Source: Aspergillus flavus (lineage: Eukaryota > Ascomycota > Eurotiomycetes > Eurotiales > Aspergillaceae). From it: a stretch of 64,000 nucleotides of DNA. The stretch lies in the NCBI RefSeq assembly GCF_009017415.1, contig NC_092410.1:1984001-2048000 (forward strand), given 5' to 3'. Below are positions 13,510-24,558 of this stretch, in pieces. The first letter of the stretch is position 1. Every line of letters starts with the position of its first letter. The notes under the pieces were generated by a model that saw only the letters and a program-made list of their open reading frames with translations, was not told the DNA's origin and did not search any database. The position numbers and the translations under genes are program-made.

Positions 13510-14404
13510 TGCGTTCATTGTGTGTCGGCATGGATTCTTAGCATGGCGTTTGGGGTTGATTAAAAGTTTTGACTTCCTCATGGATTGGAGATGTACGTGT
13601 GAAGTGACTGTGAGTAACGTGCGCTTTCTTTCATTTTTTACATGGTATTTCATTATTTTTCATACCAATGATGAGTCCGCTGGGGCCAGAGGAGAGCAAG
13701 ACTTGACCTTGGTCGACGTCATGCCATGCCTTCAAAAACCAGCGTAATCAATATCTTCTCACTTCTCTGAAGCAACAAGCAATCGCCCTTGTCTATAGAG
13801 TTCTGCCGCGGATTTAGGACACCTGCTGATAATCGTTACTCCGACTAGGTACTTTTATTTCCCTCTAAATCTTATGATCTCGGAGCTGTGAGATAAAATA
13901 GGCGCATGTACCGGTTGATGATATGTATACCTACTTGTTGATTTTAAATATTAAGGCGCCGCGTGCAATAGCTATGCCTGTGACTTTATATGTCTGCATT
14001 TAGAATAGATTAAATAACAACTATATCTTCTCCAGCCATGGGACCATGATTTTGGCCTTATACGAGTAGATCCTTGCGAGGTGCATATAATCAGTCTGTA
14101 TTGCGCACAGACCACCGCGTTTATTCTATCTTTAGGGCTTGGCATGACATCTTCAGTTGCACATGATCGCCCAGCTGACTCCATACACGACCAGGTACTT
14201 GGACTAAGGAACGCTGTATTTCCTATTGTTTCCGTTTGCAGATCTGCATAGGGCAGGATAGTAATCTTGTCTGAAACTGTGCGCATTTCACTGTTGAATC
14301 CGTTGCTACTCTACAAAAGGGGTGTGATTTGGGTTCGTTTCCTTGTATCATTTTTGGCGAAGACCACTTTACCCTTGTATAACTTCTATATATAAATCTC
14401 GTCC
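13510..14404. other. Intergenic, rrp7 to acidic protein gene
   Basis: No gene is supported. The region is moderately AT-rich and holds a TACTCCGAC variant of the recurring intergenic motif near 13837. A minus-strand frame of 104 codons (13972-14286) lacks any family signal. Confidence 0.45.
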
Positions 14405-15300
14405 ATGTCTTTTACTACATCACATCCAGATCCAGGGGGGTTCATACAGCCGTCTCTTTCCTCCCCAGCTCCCTCGACATCCACTGCTACTCCATCCATT
14501 CTTCCCAGACCAAGACTGCACCCCCTCAAGGCAGGTTCAACAAAAGAAACCACTGTCATCAACCATGTTGACAAGACAATCTTGATCGTCAATCGCCGAC
14601 ATGCCAAGAAGTTCAGCAGTGCATTTGATGACCAAGCCCAGCAGGAGTCGGAAAGGGGATATGAGAGCTTCAAAGAAGTAGCCAAAGATATTGAGGGCTT
14701 GGTCGATATTCTTTGGGTTACTGGGACGCGTATGTGTATCTGCCCTACTTCACTCGCTGCGTGGAGCGAAAGAAGTCTAGTAAGAAACTTAGCTGACTTC
14801 ACACAGCATCTCTTCAAATACCATATTTGATCTCTCTGGCGGTGTATATTAACACATACCTCCCTGAATACCCCTTCTCTCCGAAGGCGACTTTCCGTCT
14901 ACTTAAGAAGCTGGATTCCGTATTTGCATCTCTCCTAACCGGAGAGGACGCCGACTCTGGGGCACCCCTGCCAGGATTCGAATCAAGACGCAATGTTGTA
15001 TCTATGACGGAGAAAGTCCGAATCAAAAGTATTGCCGAGACTTGCCGTGTAGCTGTTGTAGAGGCCAGAGAGCAAGTTGATGGTCCTGACGATGAAGATG
15101 ACCTCAGTGATGACGACGATGATATGGATGATGTCTTCAGTACGGATGATTACACAGCTCCTGGGAGGTGGGAGATGGAGACCGCAAGAGTTTACGAGAA
15201 GACGATTCAATTACTTGGAGATGAGCTGGGGAAAGCGGGAGAATTCTGTGACACGAACTTGGCTCCCGGAGATGCTTGCCAGGCTGAGCCGAGTGAGTGA
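14405..15300 (+). CDS. Conserved acidic protein, function unknown
   Basis: Exons 14405-14729 and 14807-15300 give 272 residues. The splice is supported by phase and by continuity of the sequence across it (WVTGT joined to PSLQIPYLIS). The N-terminus is Pro/Ser/Thr-rich and probably unstructured to about residue 40. A folded-looking region follows (HVDKTILIVNRRHAKKFSSAF, then a helix-rich segment containing YLPEYPFSPKATFRLLKKLD). Near residues 200-215 lies a strongly acidic run (DDEDDLSDDDDDMDD). I see no signal peptide, membrane segment or catalytic motif. I do not recognise the family with confidence. A balanced composition, clean splice and long helical core suggest a real nuclear or cytosolic protein. 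It lies in tandem after dmc1 and rrp7, but nothing ties its job to theirs. Confidence 0.8.
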
Positions 15301-16597
15301 GGATTCTGACAATAACAATCAGGCCAAGCAGCATTCGGCTCTGGGTTCGTGATTAGTGATTCCATAATATAGCATATGCGGCCTCCTTGTTGAATGACAT
15401 GTGAGGATTGAAAGCAATAGGTCTGGCACTACAGCAGTATAGAGAAAAGGGTACATCAAGGGTCTGGGGTTTCCTCGCCAAAGGCGTTGAAGGACTGCTT
15501 CGGAGCGCAAAGAAGTATTCCGGTATCTAAAGAAGGGCCACAGGCATTATTCTCACTGGTCTAAGGGTCCCCTTTTTCCCTGATAGTAGTATTCCTATCC
15601 TCCGCTATGTGTGCAGTTGTTTCCCAGGTAAGGACAGGCCATATAAGTGACATTTGATTTTCTTTCAAAATGATCTTTGGGTTCCTTTACAGAATCGATG
15701 ACACTGCAAAACTTGAATACCTTCAACACGAATTATCACACGCCCTCGTGCCCACACATGTACATAGATATTAATGGGTACTGACATTATATTACTCCAG
15801 CAATGTTTACTTCGCCTTGAGTGGACCAGGTTCATTGATTTTCAGGCACAGCTTCATTCTTTGGTCGCGTAGATAGGTCAGACTGAAGACGACATACAGC
15901 ATGGCTTTCATTGTCTTCTTTTTTACCCAACCGTCTTTGTCGCGCATTGAGTGTAGGGTAGTATGCTCTCTTGACTTCTGGCGCGTACCATGATCGGAAT
16001 TTATTCTAGACCATCTACACGAACCAAACCAAATTTGTTTAACGCATTTCCCAATGCCCAAGCTAGGCCACTAGTAGGGCTAGTGCTTACTGTTCGTGGG
16101 TGGATCAGGGATTGGGCGACCTTGGTCGTGTGTGTACTACGACCACATGGCGGTCTTGATATGTAGTATATCTCGATGTTGTAAGAGTAATACGCTTGCA
16201 TAAATGAGCTTTAATGCATTCGGCTGAACCCCTTTTTATCTGGTTTTGATATTCATTTTATATATATATATATACGGAGTAGTTTTTTTTTTTCAATTCC
16301 GAGTCCTTCCCTTGGCGGCCCTGCGGGTTAGGAAAGGTTTATGGAAACTCGAGCGGACACGGTGTTTCATGGGTGTCAGACGACTTCAGTTGTTGGGTAT
16401 GTTGGGCATTACCCGATCCATGGTTCCAAGTCTTTCCAATCTTATACTTTGTAAATGCAGTGATGGTTCACGTTGACATCCATTAACAAGGCTTGTCTAT
16501 TGTGGACGAAGAATTTTCTTTTTTTCCTTTTTCATTTTTAAATGTACTTACTGTATCTTGGCATAATATACTCGAGGCTAATGTATATGCGAGTATA

Positions 16598-16617
16598 CAT
16601 CATCATCATCATCATCA
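16598..16617. repeat. CAT trinucleotide microsatellite
   Basis: 6.7 perfect tandem copies of CAT within the gene-free block. Confidence 0.9.
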
Positions 16618-17123
16618 ATCTGTTTGGCTTTTCCACTGTATCTGAACCTTAAAAAAATCAGACACACCAAGAACAGATGGAGGGTTCCATACCTACTAAT
16701 GCATGGGGGTTGATGGTCTCCTGCAAGGGACTGACAACCAACCAATATCCATCCGGTAGGGACGGACCATCGTATATGTAATTCTGTACCTACATCTTTG
16801 TGTCTCTCCACATACCTTGACGAAGGTTCAAGTCGGATATTATGAATGCAAGGGAATGTCACCTCATCAATGGGTTCATTCATCTTACGATACTCCGTAC
16901 ACCTCGAGGGATTCAGGTAAACTAATCGCTACCCCTTACTCATGCCAGAGGTGTTTCTCTTTTGTTTTGGGTTTTGGTGTTATCTCGAGACAGTTCTGAG
17001 ACTCCCGTGCCGAAACCACAATCATGGCACATGCATACATACATACCTAGCTAGGTATCTGTAGGATGTAGGAGCTGGAGTGTAAGGTATTTACATCAAG
17101 ACTATCTCTATAGATAAAAGGCC

Positions 17124-17148
17124 TTTTTTTTTTTTTTTTTTTTTTTTT
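17124..17148. repeat. T25 homopolymer
   Basis: An uninterrupted run of 25 T on the + strand between genes. The length is likely to vary between isolates and to be error-prone in sequencing. Confidence 0.9.
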
Positions 17149-19603
17149 AACTTCTCATTTCCTTCCCTCTGAAATTACTCAAGCAAGGTACATGTATCAA
17201 ACTTGATAGGTAGGTGAATCGCGTCGCGTACGCGTACATACCTTGAAGATCAGATCAGGTACTGTCCAGTCAGGCTGTGGGTTTAGCTTTAGGTACGCCT
17301 ACCTGTTGCCGTCATAACCATTCTCAACCGTTCGAACAAGCTAAATCCCAATTTAGAAAAGTGAGATAAAAATCGAAATCCAAAGAAATTAAAATAAAAA
17401 AATTTTTTTTTTCCCTCCTCACGAGGCTGAGGAAAATCTCTGCCATCTCGTGGAGTATCCCACCCTCCTTTCAAATTGAATTATGATCAATGAAATGCAT
17501 TATCTCCATTGTAGATACGTATGGAGTAAGGCACTTTACCCAACTCGACTGTCTAGGGCCCTCAGACTTAGATTCCCTAATAGTCGTTGGCTAATGTTAA
17601 AAATTACGAACCACGCCGGTCCAGATGCTCCAGCCAATGGGAATGGCAATGTCATAGATTCCATGGTTCTGATTGTCGGTGGGTTTTTTATTAGTCTTGG
17701 TTTTGGATGGATGATTTCTCATACCAGGCAAAAGGAGAGGGGAAAAAAGAAAGAGAGAGAGAGAGAGGCCTACGCGGATGGGCCTTTTGGTATTGTATAG
17801 TAAATACTGGGGGAAAGTTGTCGTTTTTGTGATCTTCAGGCCTTTTTTGAATCAACCCTTTTGGTGCCTAGCCTGTAGAGTATGGACAGCTTGGACCATC
17901 TCCGCTATAATTAACAATAGAAACAGTTTTCAAGGCAAAGTTGCCCTAGTTTTTAGCGCATGGGCCAAACTGGCTATAACACGTTGTATTATAGGATAAT
18001 CTTGGGTTGGCTCTAAGAAGTTGAGTTAGTCCTCCGTAATCCGTCCGGAGTGCTGCTTTTCGGCCGTTATTGTCCAGAGCTCCACGATCCCATGGTTTTG
18101 GAAGCATTGGTGGGGTCGATGTATTTTTCTCCCGTCTTGCCTTTGATCAGGCTAACTTTTTCTTTTTTCTTTTTCTCTTCTCTTCTTCTAATTTTTAATT
18201 TTATCTTTTACCACATCTTAACCAATCTCCAGGATTGGCACGATGGTGTAAAGTAGGCCCGAGCAGCTGTCTTCTGAGCTTCTTTCAAGCCTCTCAGAGG
18301 ACGACCCGGACGACCGGCGTGGCTGCAAGCGGAAACCGATCTGCGAATGAATGCCCACTGAGCAAGGTCAACAACCCCAAGCGGAGACACGGCTATGACG
18401 ATAAGGCCCATGGACGCGGATGGAACTCGACGAGTCACAGGCCAAGGACGGAATGGAAAAAAAGGAAAAAAGGAAGAGCTCACGACCTCCGGCAGTTTGG
18501 GAGTCTCTCTGCATGTGCATTGCTCAGGTCCTTGCAGATTTCGTGCAGCGAGCCAGATTCATAATTTCTTTTGACTAATTGAACTGAACGAAATTCTGCC
18601 TGCTTCCCGTCGGCGTGTGTGGGTATTATTGCTTCCTTGCTTCCTTGGGGATTGTTGCATACCGCACGGTTGGGTTGCTTCTTGCTCCTCCCTAGATTAA
18701 AAGAAAAGGAAGGGAGATTATGGGAAACTGCACGGGTGATTGAGATGAGATTCATGCTTGCACTGTTGTATTATTAAAGCTCTTTCTATACGATGACAGG
18801 ATTCATGGACACGGGTTTGCATATACCGTGGGTCAAGCATATTAGTATGATGTTATCATGGACAGCAGGGTAATATACCTAGGTACTTCTCTACTACAGT
18901 ACGTACTGGTCCATACAAAATGGTAAAATAATGTATATCTGCACTACAAGATACTGTGTATATACATCCGGGCTATTACTACCTAGGAGGGACCCAATGA
19001 GATGGAAATCCAGGTAACTTTAGCCTTCTTAATTAATACTTCCCGAGATCTACTATCGATCCTTGTCCGAATGCATCACGAATGAGAGAGGGCTCTTGAC
19101 AAATTCCCGTATTGTTCAGATGCATGCGGAGGAAATCAAAGAGATCGTGTCGGGTGAGCTACGGACTACCGTACTAGTTAAGGCGCAGGATGCAGTAGTC
19201 ATTTGGGTTTAGAGTGGTTCCGATGTAATGAATCATAGGGTATGGTACCTGTATCGGGTGGACCATTTCATCATGGATCTAGGTCTCCCATCTCCATACA
19301 TGCATTCATTGATTATACTGTGTAGAGCTCACCCTAGTAGACCTAGAACTTATGACGATACCAATTAAAATACTATACTGCAAGTTAAGGCATGATTTCA
19401 CCAACAATGGAAGAGTTCCGAAAGTATCCATCCTTACTTCTTACTTGATACCAAACTGCCAGCTTTCTTCGGACAAAGACTATGGATGTCACCCAAGAAA
19501 GAGAATTAATTCAGATCTACAAAGGACCAAGTCCCGGTTCGATTCCTTCTGTTGAGCCGGTCATCCAAGCTGAAATAAAAATCAAGACAAAATTAAAAGC
19601 TTT

Positions 19604-19637
19604 CCCCCCCCCCCCCCCCCCCCCCCCCAAAAAAAAA
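19604..19637. repeat. C25-A9 homopolymer junction
   Basis: A run of 25 C is directly followed by 9 A and then a TTTAAAATAATAAAAAATTT stretch. A C run this long is rare in fungal genomes and can form G-quadruplex on the opposite strand. It lies upstream of the pyrimidine-rich csx1 leader. Confidence 0.9.
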
Positions 19638-21558
19638 TTTAAAATAATAAAAAATTTTTTTTCCTTGAACAGTCGGCAAACTTTCGACCCACCCTGGCAG
19701 CACTGCGCCCCTCATTTTCTTCTCTCCTCACAGTTTAGTCTCGCTCAGGGCTCTTGTGTGGTCGTTCTACATTATTTGATTTTTCTTTTTAATTTTTTTT
19801 TATTACTACCTCTGGTTTCTGTTCGTTCGTCTAAGGTAATTCTGCCGTCCTTTGGTCCTGCCCTAGTACTAGCATCTCCATTTTCCATTATTCTTCCATT
19901 TCTTCCCTTCCCTCTTTTCCCTTCCCTTCCCTCCCTTCTTCTCCTCCCTTCCCCTCCATTTCTGAAGAATAGTTGCTGCTTCGTCTACCCCTCTTCTTCT
20001 TTTCATTTTCATATTCCTCTTCACTTTCCTTCCCCCGTTCCTTGTTCTTGTCGGAAAAGACGGAGTCGGTTTGCGGATAGTTCTGTTAACAACTTCTTGT
20101 GCCTTTTCTATCTCTTAGTTTCTTACTTTTTTTTTCTTCTCCACCTCGCGGGAGTTGTCTTGATTCCTCCAGTTCCTGGGTTCGTTTTACGTCTTCACGC
20201 ATATTTCTCTTGCGCCGTTTCAGAGCAACGCATTTTATATCCCCTCTTGTGAAAACCATTTCTCAAGGTCGCCTTTGTTTTATATCATCTGGTAAGTATT
20301 TTATCTTCCTGCCATTATTCTAGCCAGTGGATTTTCTTTCTCTTTTTTATTTGTCGGTCGTGCTTCACCCCGAGGGATTGGTTCTTGGTGCGATGTGGAA
20401 AGGACTTGCGTCATTGCCTTGCTAGTGGGTGCGCTTCAGGGATCATGGAACGTCTTCCTTGAGAGTGGTATCTACTTCCTCGAAGAGACGAAAAATCTCC
20501 TAAGCCGTTGCTCTTCGAATATACTACCATCACGTTCTGGCCCATCAACCGATTATTTTAGTACCATCAGCCACCATGCGCCAGCCGATCGTTATCTTCC
20601 GCCTTGGCTAGCATCCGACGGTCTGAATGGTCACTAAAACGCAACACCCAATGGGCTCAATATCGTATCTCCAAACTTGAATGTCGAGCATATAGCCTTG
20701 TTGTTGCGCGGTTTGGTTTCTAGATGAATGAACAGCATCAATGTGGAGCTGGTTGGGACGGTCGCAATCGGTGCCGACGGATCAGGAAATACATCGACGA
20801 ATGCGGTTGCGGCCTAGTGAATGTGTGGACCATGGCTACTCTCCTACTTCGACTTGGACCCAAAGCTCTCCGACTTCCAACTGTCCTGTCGTTAGACTGT
20901 ACGACTTCCGGGTCTTCCGTCTCATCTTGGAAAGCTCCCTTGTCCGTTGAAAGATAGTCTTGGCAAGGCTGAAACAATTGCATCGTTTATCTTCGACTTC
21001 CATGAACTAAGCCCTCCCGGGTCACTCCACGACTCGCTCACCTTGGATTTTAATCACTTTTGATTTTGTTCTTGTCACTGTCGCTTTTGAAGAAGTTTCA
21101 CTGGGACTGCTCACCAGCTCCATTCACTTGGGTTGTGCCCTTGAAAATTCCTCACTCCCGTTCTGTTCTCAAAAACGTCCCTTGGCTCTTTTAACTCAAG
21201 TTAAATCACAACACTCCTAGCAGCACTAACCAGCTTTTGAACTTGATTTAGGAAGTGGAAATACCCTCTGATCATTTCCACTTGAACGATCATACGCTTC
21301 TCTCCTTGACGATTCCAACGAATTCCCACTCGCACGGACCGTTTTCGGGATAGAAAAGTTTTTTTGTTATTTAGGTTTCTGCTCGTTTGCCGGCAATTTG
21401 AGGTATGCGCAAGAGTCTTCCTGTCCCCCGAGGGGCGTGGTTCGAGAACGAGGTGCTACAAATGGCGGAGTACTCGATCTCGGTCGAAGAAATCTAATTA
21501 ACTGGGGGGTCTATTTTCACAGATACCGTTATAGTTACGAACTCGGATTCACGCCAAG

Positions 21559-22957
21559 ATGTCTTTCCAGAACTTCGAATCGTTCCAGAACCAGCACCCA
21601 GCGGCTGATGCTGCCGCTGCTGCCCCTGGCGCACCTGCTACCGCGGATACCATGGCCGGCCAGGCCGACCCTACCACTGCCCAATTCCAGGGCCCTGCCC
21701 CTGGCGAGCCAACGGCCGCTCCCGTTCAGCCCGCTCAGGAAGGAAAGACCACTCTCTGGTATGTGCTATCTGTCAAGGGCAACCCCCTTCCCTCTTGGCT
21801 TGGAACAATATGGCTAACAGTAAACGTCAGGATGGGTGAGCTTGAGCCCTGGATCGACGAGAACTTCGTCCGCAACCTCTGGTTCCAGATGGGCGAGCAG
21901 GTCAACGTGAAGATGATCCGCGACAAGTTTTCTGGGTGAGTACACAATAATCTTAGAAAACGGTTCGAAGGCGATCCTAATGTTGGTAGTAGGAGCAATG
22001 CCGGCTACTGCTTCGTCGACTTCTCCTCTCCCGCTGCTGCCGCTAAGGCTCTGTCGTTGAACGGCACTCCCATGCCCAACACCAACCGCCTCTTCAAGCT
22101 GAACTGGGCCACTGGTGGTGGCCTGGCTGACCGCAGGTAAGGAGCTCAGATGGATTCGAAACCACCGAACATAACTGACAGTCATTTTTTCCAGCCGTGA
22201 TGACCGTGGCCCTGAGTATTCCATCTTCGTTGGTGATTTGGGCCCTGAGGTCAACGAGTATGTACTCGTGTCCCTCTTCCAGAGCCGCTTCCCATCCTGC
22301 AAGTCTGCCAAGATCATGACCGACCCTATCAGCGGCATGTCTCGTGGCTACGGCTTCGTTCGTTTCTCCGACGAGAACGACCAGCAGCGTGCTCTGAGCG
22401 AGATGCAGGGAGTCTACTGTGGCAACCGTCCTATGCGTATCTCCACCGCTACTCCCAAGAACAAGGGTCCTGGTGTCGTTCCCGGCGGTATGGGCATGCC
22501 CGGTCCCGCGGGTATGTACCCTCCCATGGGTGCTCCCCCCATGGGCTTCTACGGTGCTCCTCAGCCCATGAACCAGTTCACTGACCCCAACAACACAACT
22601 GTCTTTGTTGGTGGACTTTCCGGCTATGTCACCGAGGATGAGCTTCGGTCTTTCTTCCAGGGATTCGGTGAGATCACCTACGTCAAGATCCCCCCCGGAA
22701 AGGGCTGTGGCTTCGTTCAGTTCGTTCAGCGCCATGCCGCTGAGATGGCCATCAACCAGATGCAGGGTTACCCCATCGGCAACTCCCGTGTGCGTCTGAG
22801 CTGGGGCCGCTCTCAGAACAACTCCGGTCCTGCCGGAAGCCCTTATCGCCCTGCTCCTCCTCCGCCTCCCATGTACCCTTCTATGGGCATGCCCCCTGCC
22901 CACCAGTATGGCGGCTTTGCGCCTATGAAGGTTGGTGACCCTGAAGCTACTGCATGA
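21559..22957 (+). CDS. csx1: Three-RRM RNA-binding protein Csx1 (Nam8/TIA-1 type)
   Basis: Exons 21559-21758, 21831-21935, 21993-22136 and 22195-22957 give 403 residues. A low-complexity Ala/Pro/Gln N-terminus is followed by RRM1 (about 64-140, LWMGELEPWIDENFV), RRM2 (about 158-236, YSIFVGDLGPEVNEY with GYGFVRF) and RRM3 (about 285-356, TVFVGGLSGYVTEDEL with GCGFVQF). A Pro/Met-rich linker separates RRM2 and RRM3, and the tail is proline-rich. This arrangement matches S. pombe Csx1 and S. cerevisiae Nam8/Ngr1, which bind U-rich RNA and act in mRNA stability under stress or in U1 snRNP splicing choice. The strong codon bias, which leaves a long stop-free frame on the opposite strand, suggests high expression. 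The exact orthologue between Csx1 and Nam8 is less certain than the family. Confidence 0.92.
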
Positions 22958-24558
22958 GACTCCGCGGTACCTAGTGCAGGCTAGATTGTTAACGAAAATA
23001 TCTAGTAAAAAAAAAGCGTTCCTTTTTTGAAAGCCACAGCAGGAGTTTTGCGTCATTTCAATGATGGGTCTTTTGTGTTATAACAAGTCTGCTATTTATC
23101 TCTGCGAAAGCTCCCTTCTATAGCTCTGGATGGGCATTTTCTCCTGTGCTACGTATTTCATTACATCTGAGCGCTTTTTCATTTTCTTTCCACCTTTTTG
23201 TTAGCAAGATTTGAGCTCTTATTTCACAAACTATCCTGCTATTTTTCTTCTTGATGCCTCGTTTAACAAACCCCTTACCGAATTCGTTTACGTTCTCCTT
23301 TTCCCAATGCCCCCTTTGCCTTTTCTATTACGTTTGTGGCCCTAGGCCCTTGTTATGCGTATGACACCTAATCGATTCGTTGATGCGTGTCTTTCCCCTT
23401 ATATCCTTGGGCAGGCATTCTGCGAAAAGTTCCTATTCTTGAAACCTTTTCTCATGAAGCAGTCAAATTGAATTATGTTTCCTTATGAGGATGTTGCGTC
23501 ATGCTTTCTGCTAGACTGGCGGTCTGTACAACACTGTTTCCCTTCAACGTCTTTCCTAAGTGCAGTTCACTTTATGGAGTCCTTTGCGTTCTCGCTCGTT
23601 CAGTGTCTGTCTTTTGTGGTCATGCACCGGATTTCGGTCGGCTCAGGGGATCTTTGCTCTGGCTCGTCTGTTCGCCTGCTCTACACGCTGCATCCGGAGT
23701 GTCATCATCTGGAATTGGGTCATCTCTCTTTTCTGAATCTTCGTTATTGTAGCTACTGGAGCTGGAATAAGGTTGACTGCTGTTTGTTCTACCTGTCCCT
23801 GTGGATCTTCGGTTAAAGGCTACGCTGCATGTTTTCTCGGACGTTGGCGGCAATCTGTGACATCGTGACTATGATCTGGGCGTTCTCGTATTTATGATCC
23901 ATCCTACGTAAATTCGCGTTTTCTTTGTTCTCTCCTTGCTGCGTCCCAGGTGCATCTGGCCAATTTGTATTTCAGTCTCTTTACGGATGATTCCCCCTTT
24001 CGCACGCAGTGAGCTGTCGCATCTCTATGCTAATCCATGCCCTTACCTGCGATGCTGACCACACTTGGAGTCATAAGATCGCAAGACCATGGGCCTCAAT
24101 CGTGTATATGTTACTAGATGGCTACCCAATTGAACGGGGCTTTGTTCCTAATTTCCCTTCATATTTGATTGATGTACACTTTGGTCGGCCTGATCTCGTC
24201 AACTCTTGAAATGATTGTAGTCGAGTGTAATACTACTTCTTAGGAAGCCGGCTCATTTGTTCAATTAATGAATGTCCCTTCACTCGTTCCTGCCCGTGTC
24301 TCCTTCGGCGCAACCCGGACATACCTTATACAGCGCCAAATATGGAAGGAGCCTTGGGACATTGGATATCGGGCTCGACATCTTTTCCCACTTCACCCAT
24401 CAATCGTCTTTTCCAGAGCATTGGATACTCCATTACTTGCTCATTAGCCCTCATTTAGCCAATGCGGTTTCCTTACTCGTGATATTCTCTACCACTTCTC
24501 AAGATCCTTTGTTTCTCATTTAATCCCACGGCAAAGGAAACATCATATGTGACACAAG
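22958..24558. other. Intergenic, csx1 to unknown gene
   Basis: T-rich sequence directly after csx1 (22958-23460) looks like a 3' untranslated region and terminator. The remainder probably holds the promoter and leader of the next gene. Frames at 23475-23816 and 24272-24523 show no family signal. Confidence 0.45.

Larger units (their letters stand above)
15301..21558. other. 6.3-kb gene-free block with csx1 leader
   Basis: No supported coding sequence lies in this unusually long gap. It contains a CAT microsatellite (16598), a 25-T run (17124), a GA repeat (17754-17767), a C25-A9 junction (19604), two copies of the TACGGAGTA/TACTCCGTA motif (16273, 16891), and many ACCTAGGTA-like tracts. From about 19730 to 20240 the + strand is almost pure pyrimidine in places, typical of a fungal promoter and leader. 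A strong donor GTAAGTATT at 20292 may open a 5'-UTR intron of csx1. A frame at 19482-20252 exists only because the pyrimidine tract lacks stops. Confidence 0.55.

Noticed and set aside
16598..17148. Repeats taken as a mobile element
   Set aside because: Only simple repeats and homopolymers; no terminal repeats, target duplications or transposase or reverse-transcriptase coding.
19482..20252. 256-codon ORF in the csx1 upstream region
   Set aside because: It runs through C25, T-rich and C/T-rich sequence, so the lack of stops is due to composition. The protein would be Phe/Leu/Pro/Ser low-complexity.
15301..21558. Secondary-metabolite or defence gene cluster in the long gap
   Set aside because: No core enzyme, transporter or regulator frame of any length is present.
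22094..23056. 320-codon minus-strand ORF over csx1
   Set aside because: It is the mirror of the strongly codon-biased RRM gene on the + strand, which has clear domains and splice sites. Its own translation has no family signal.
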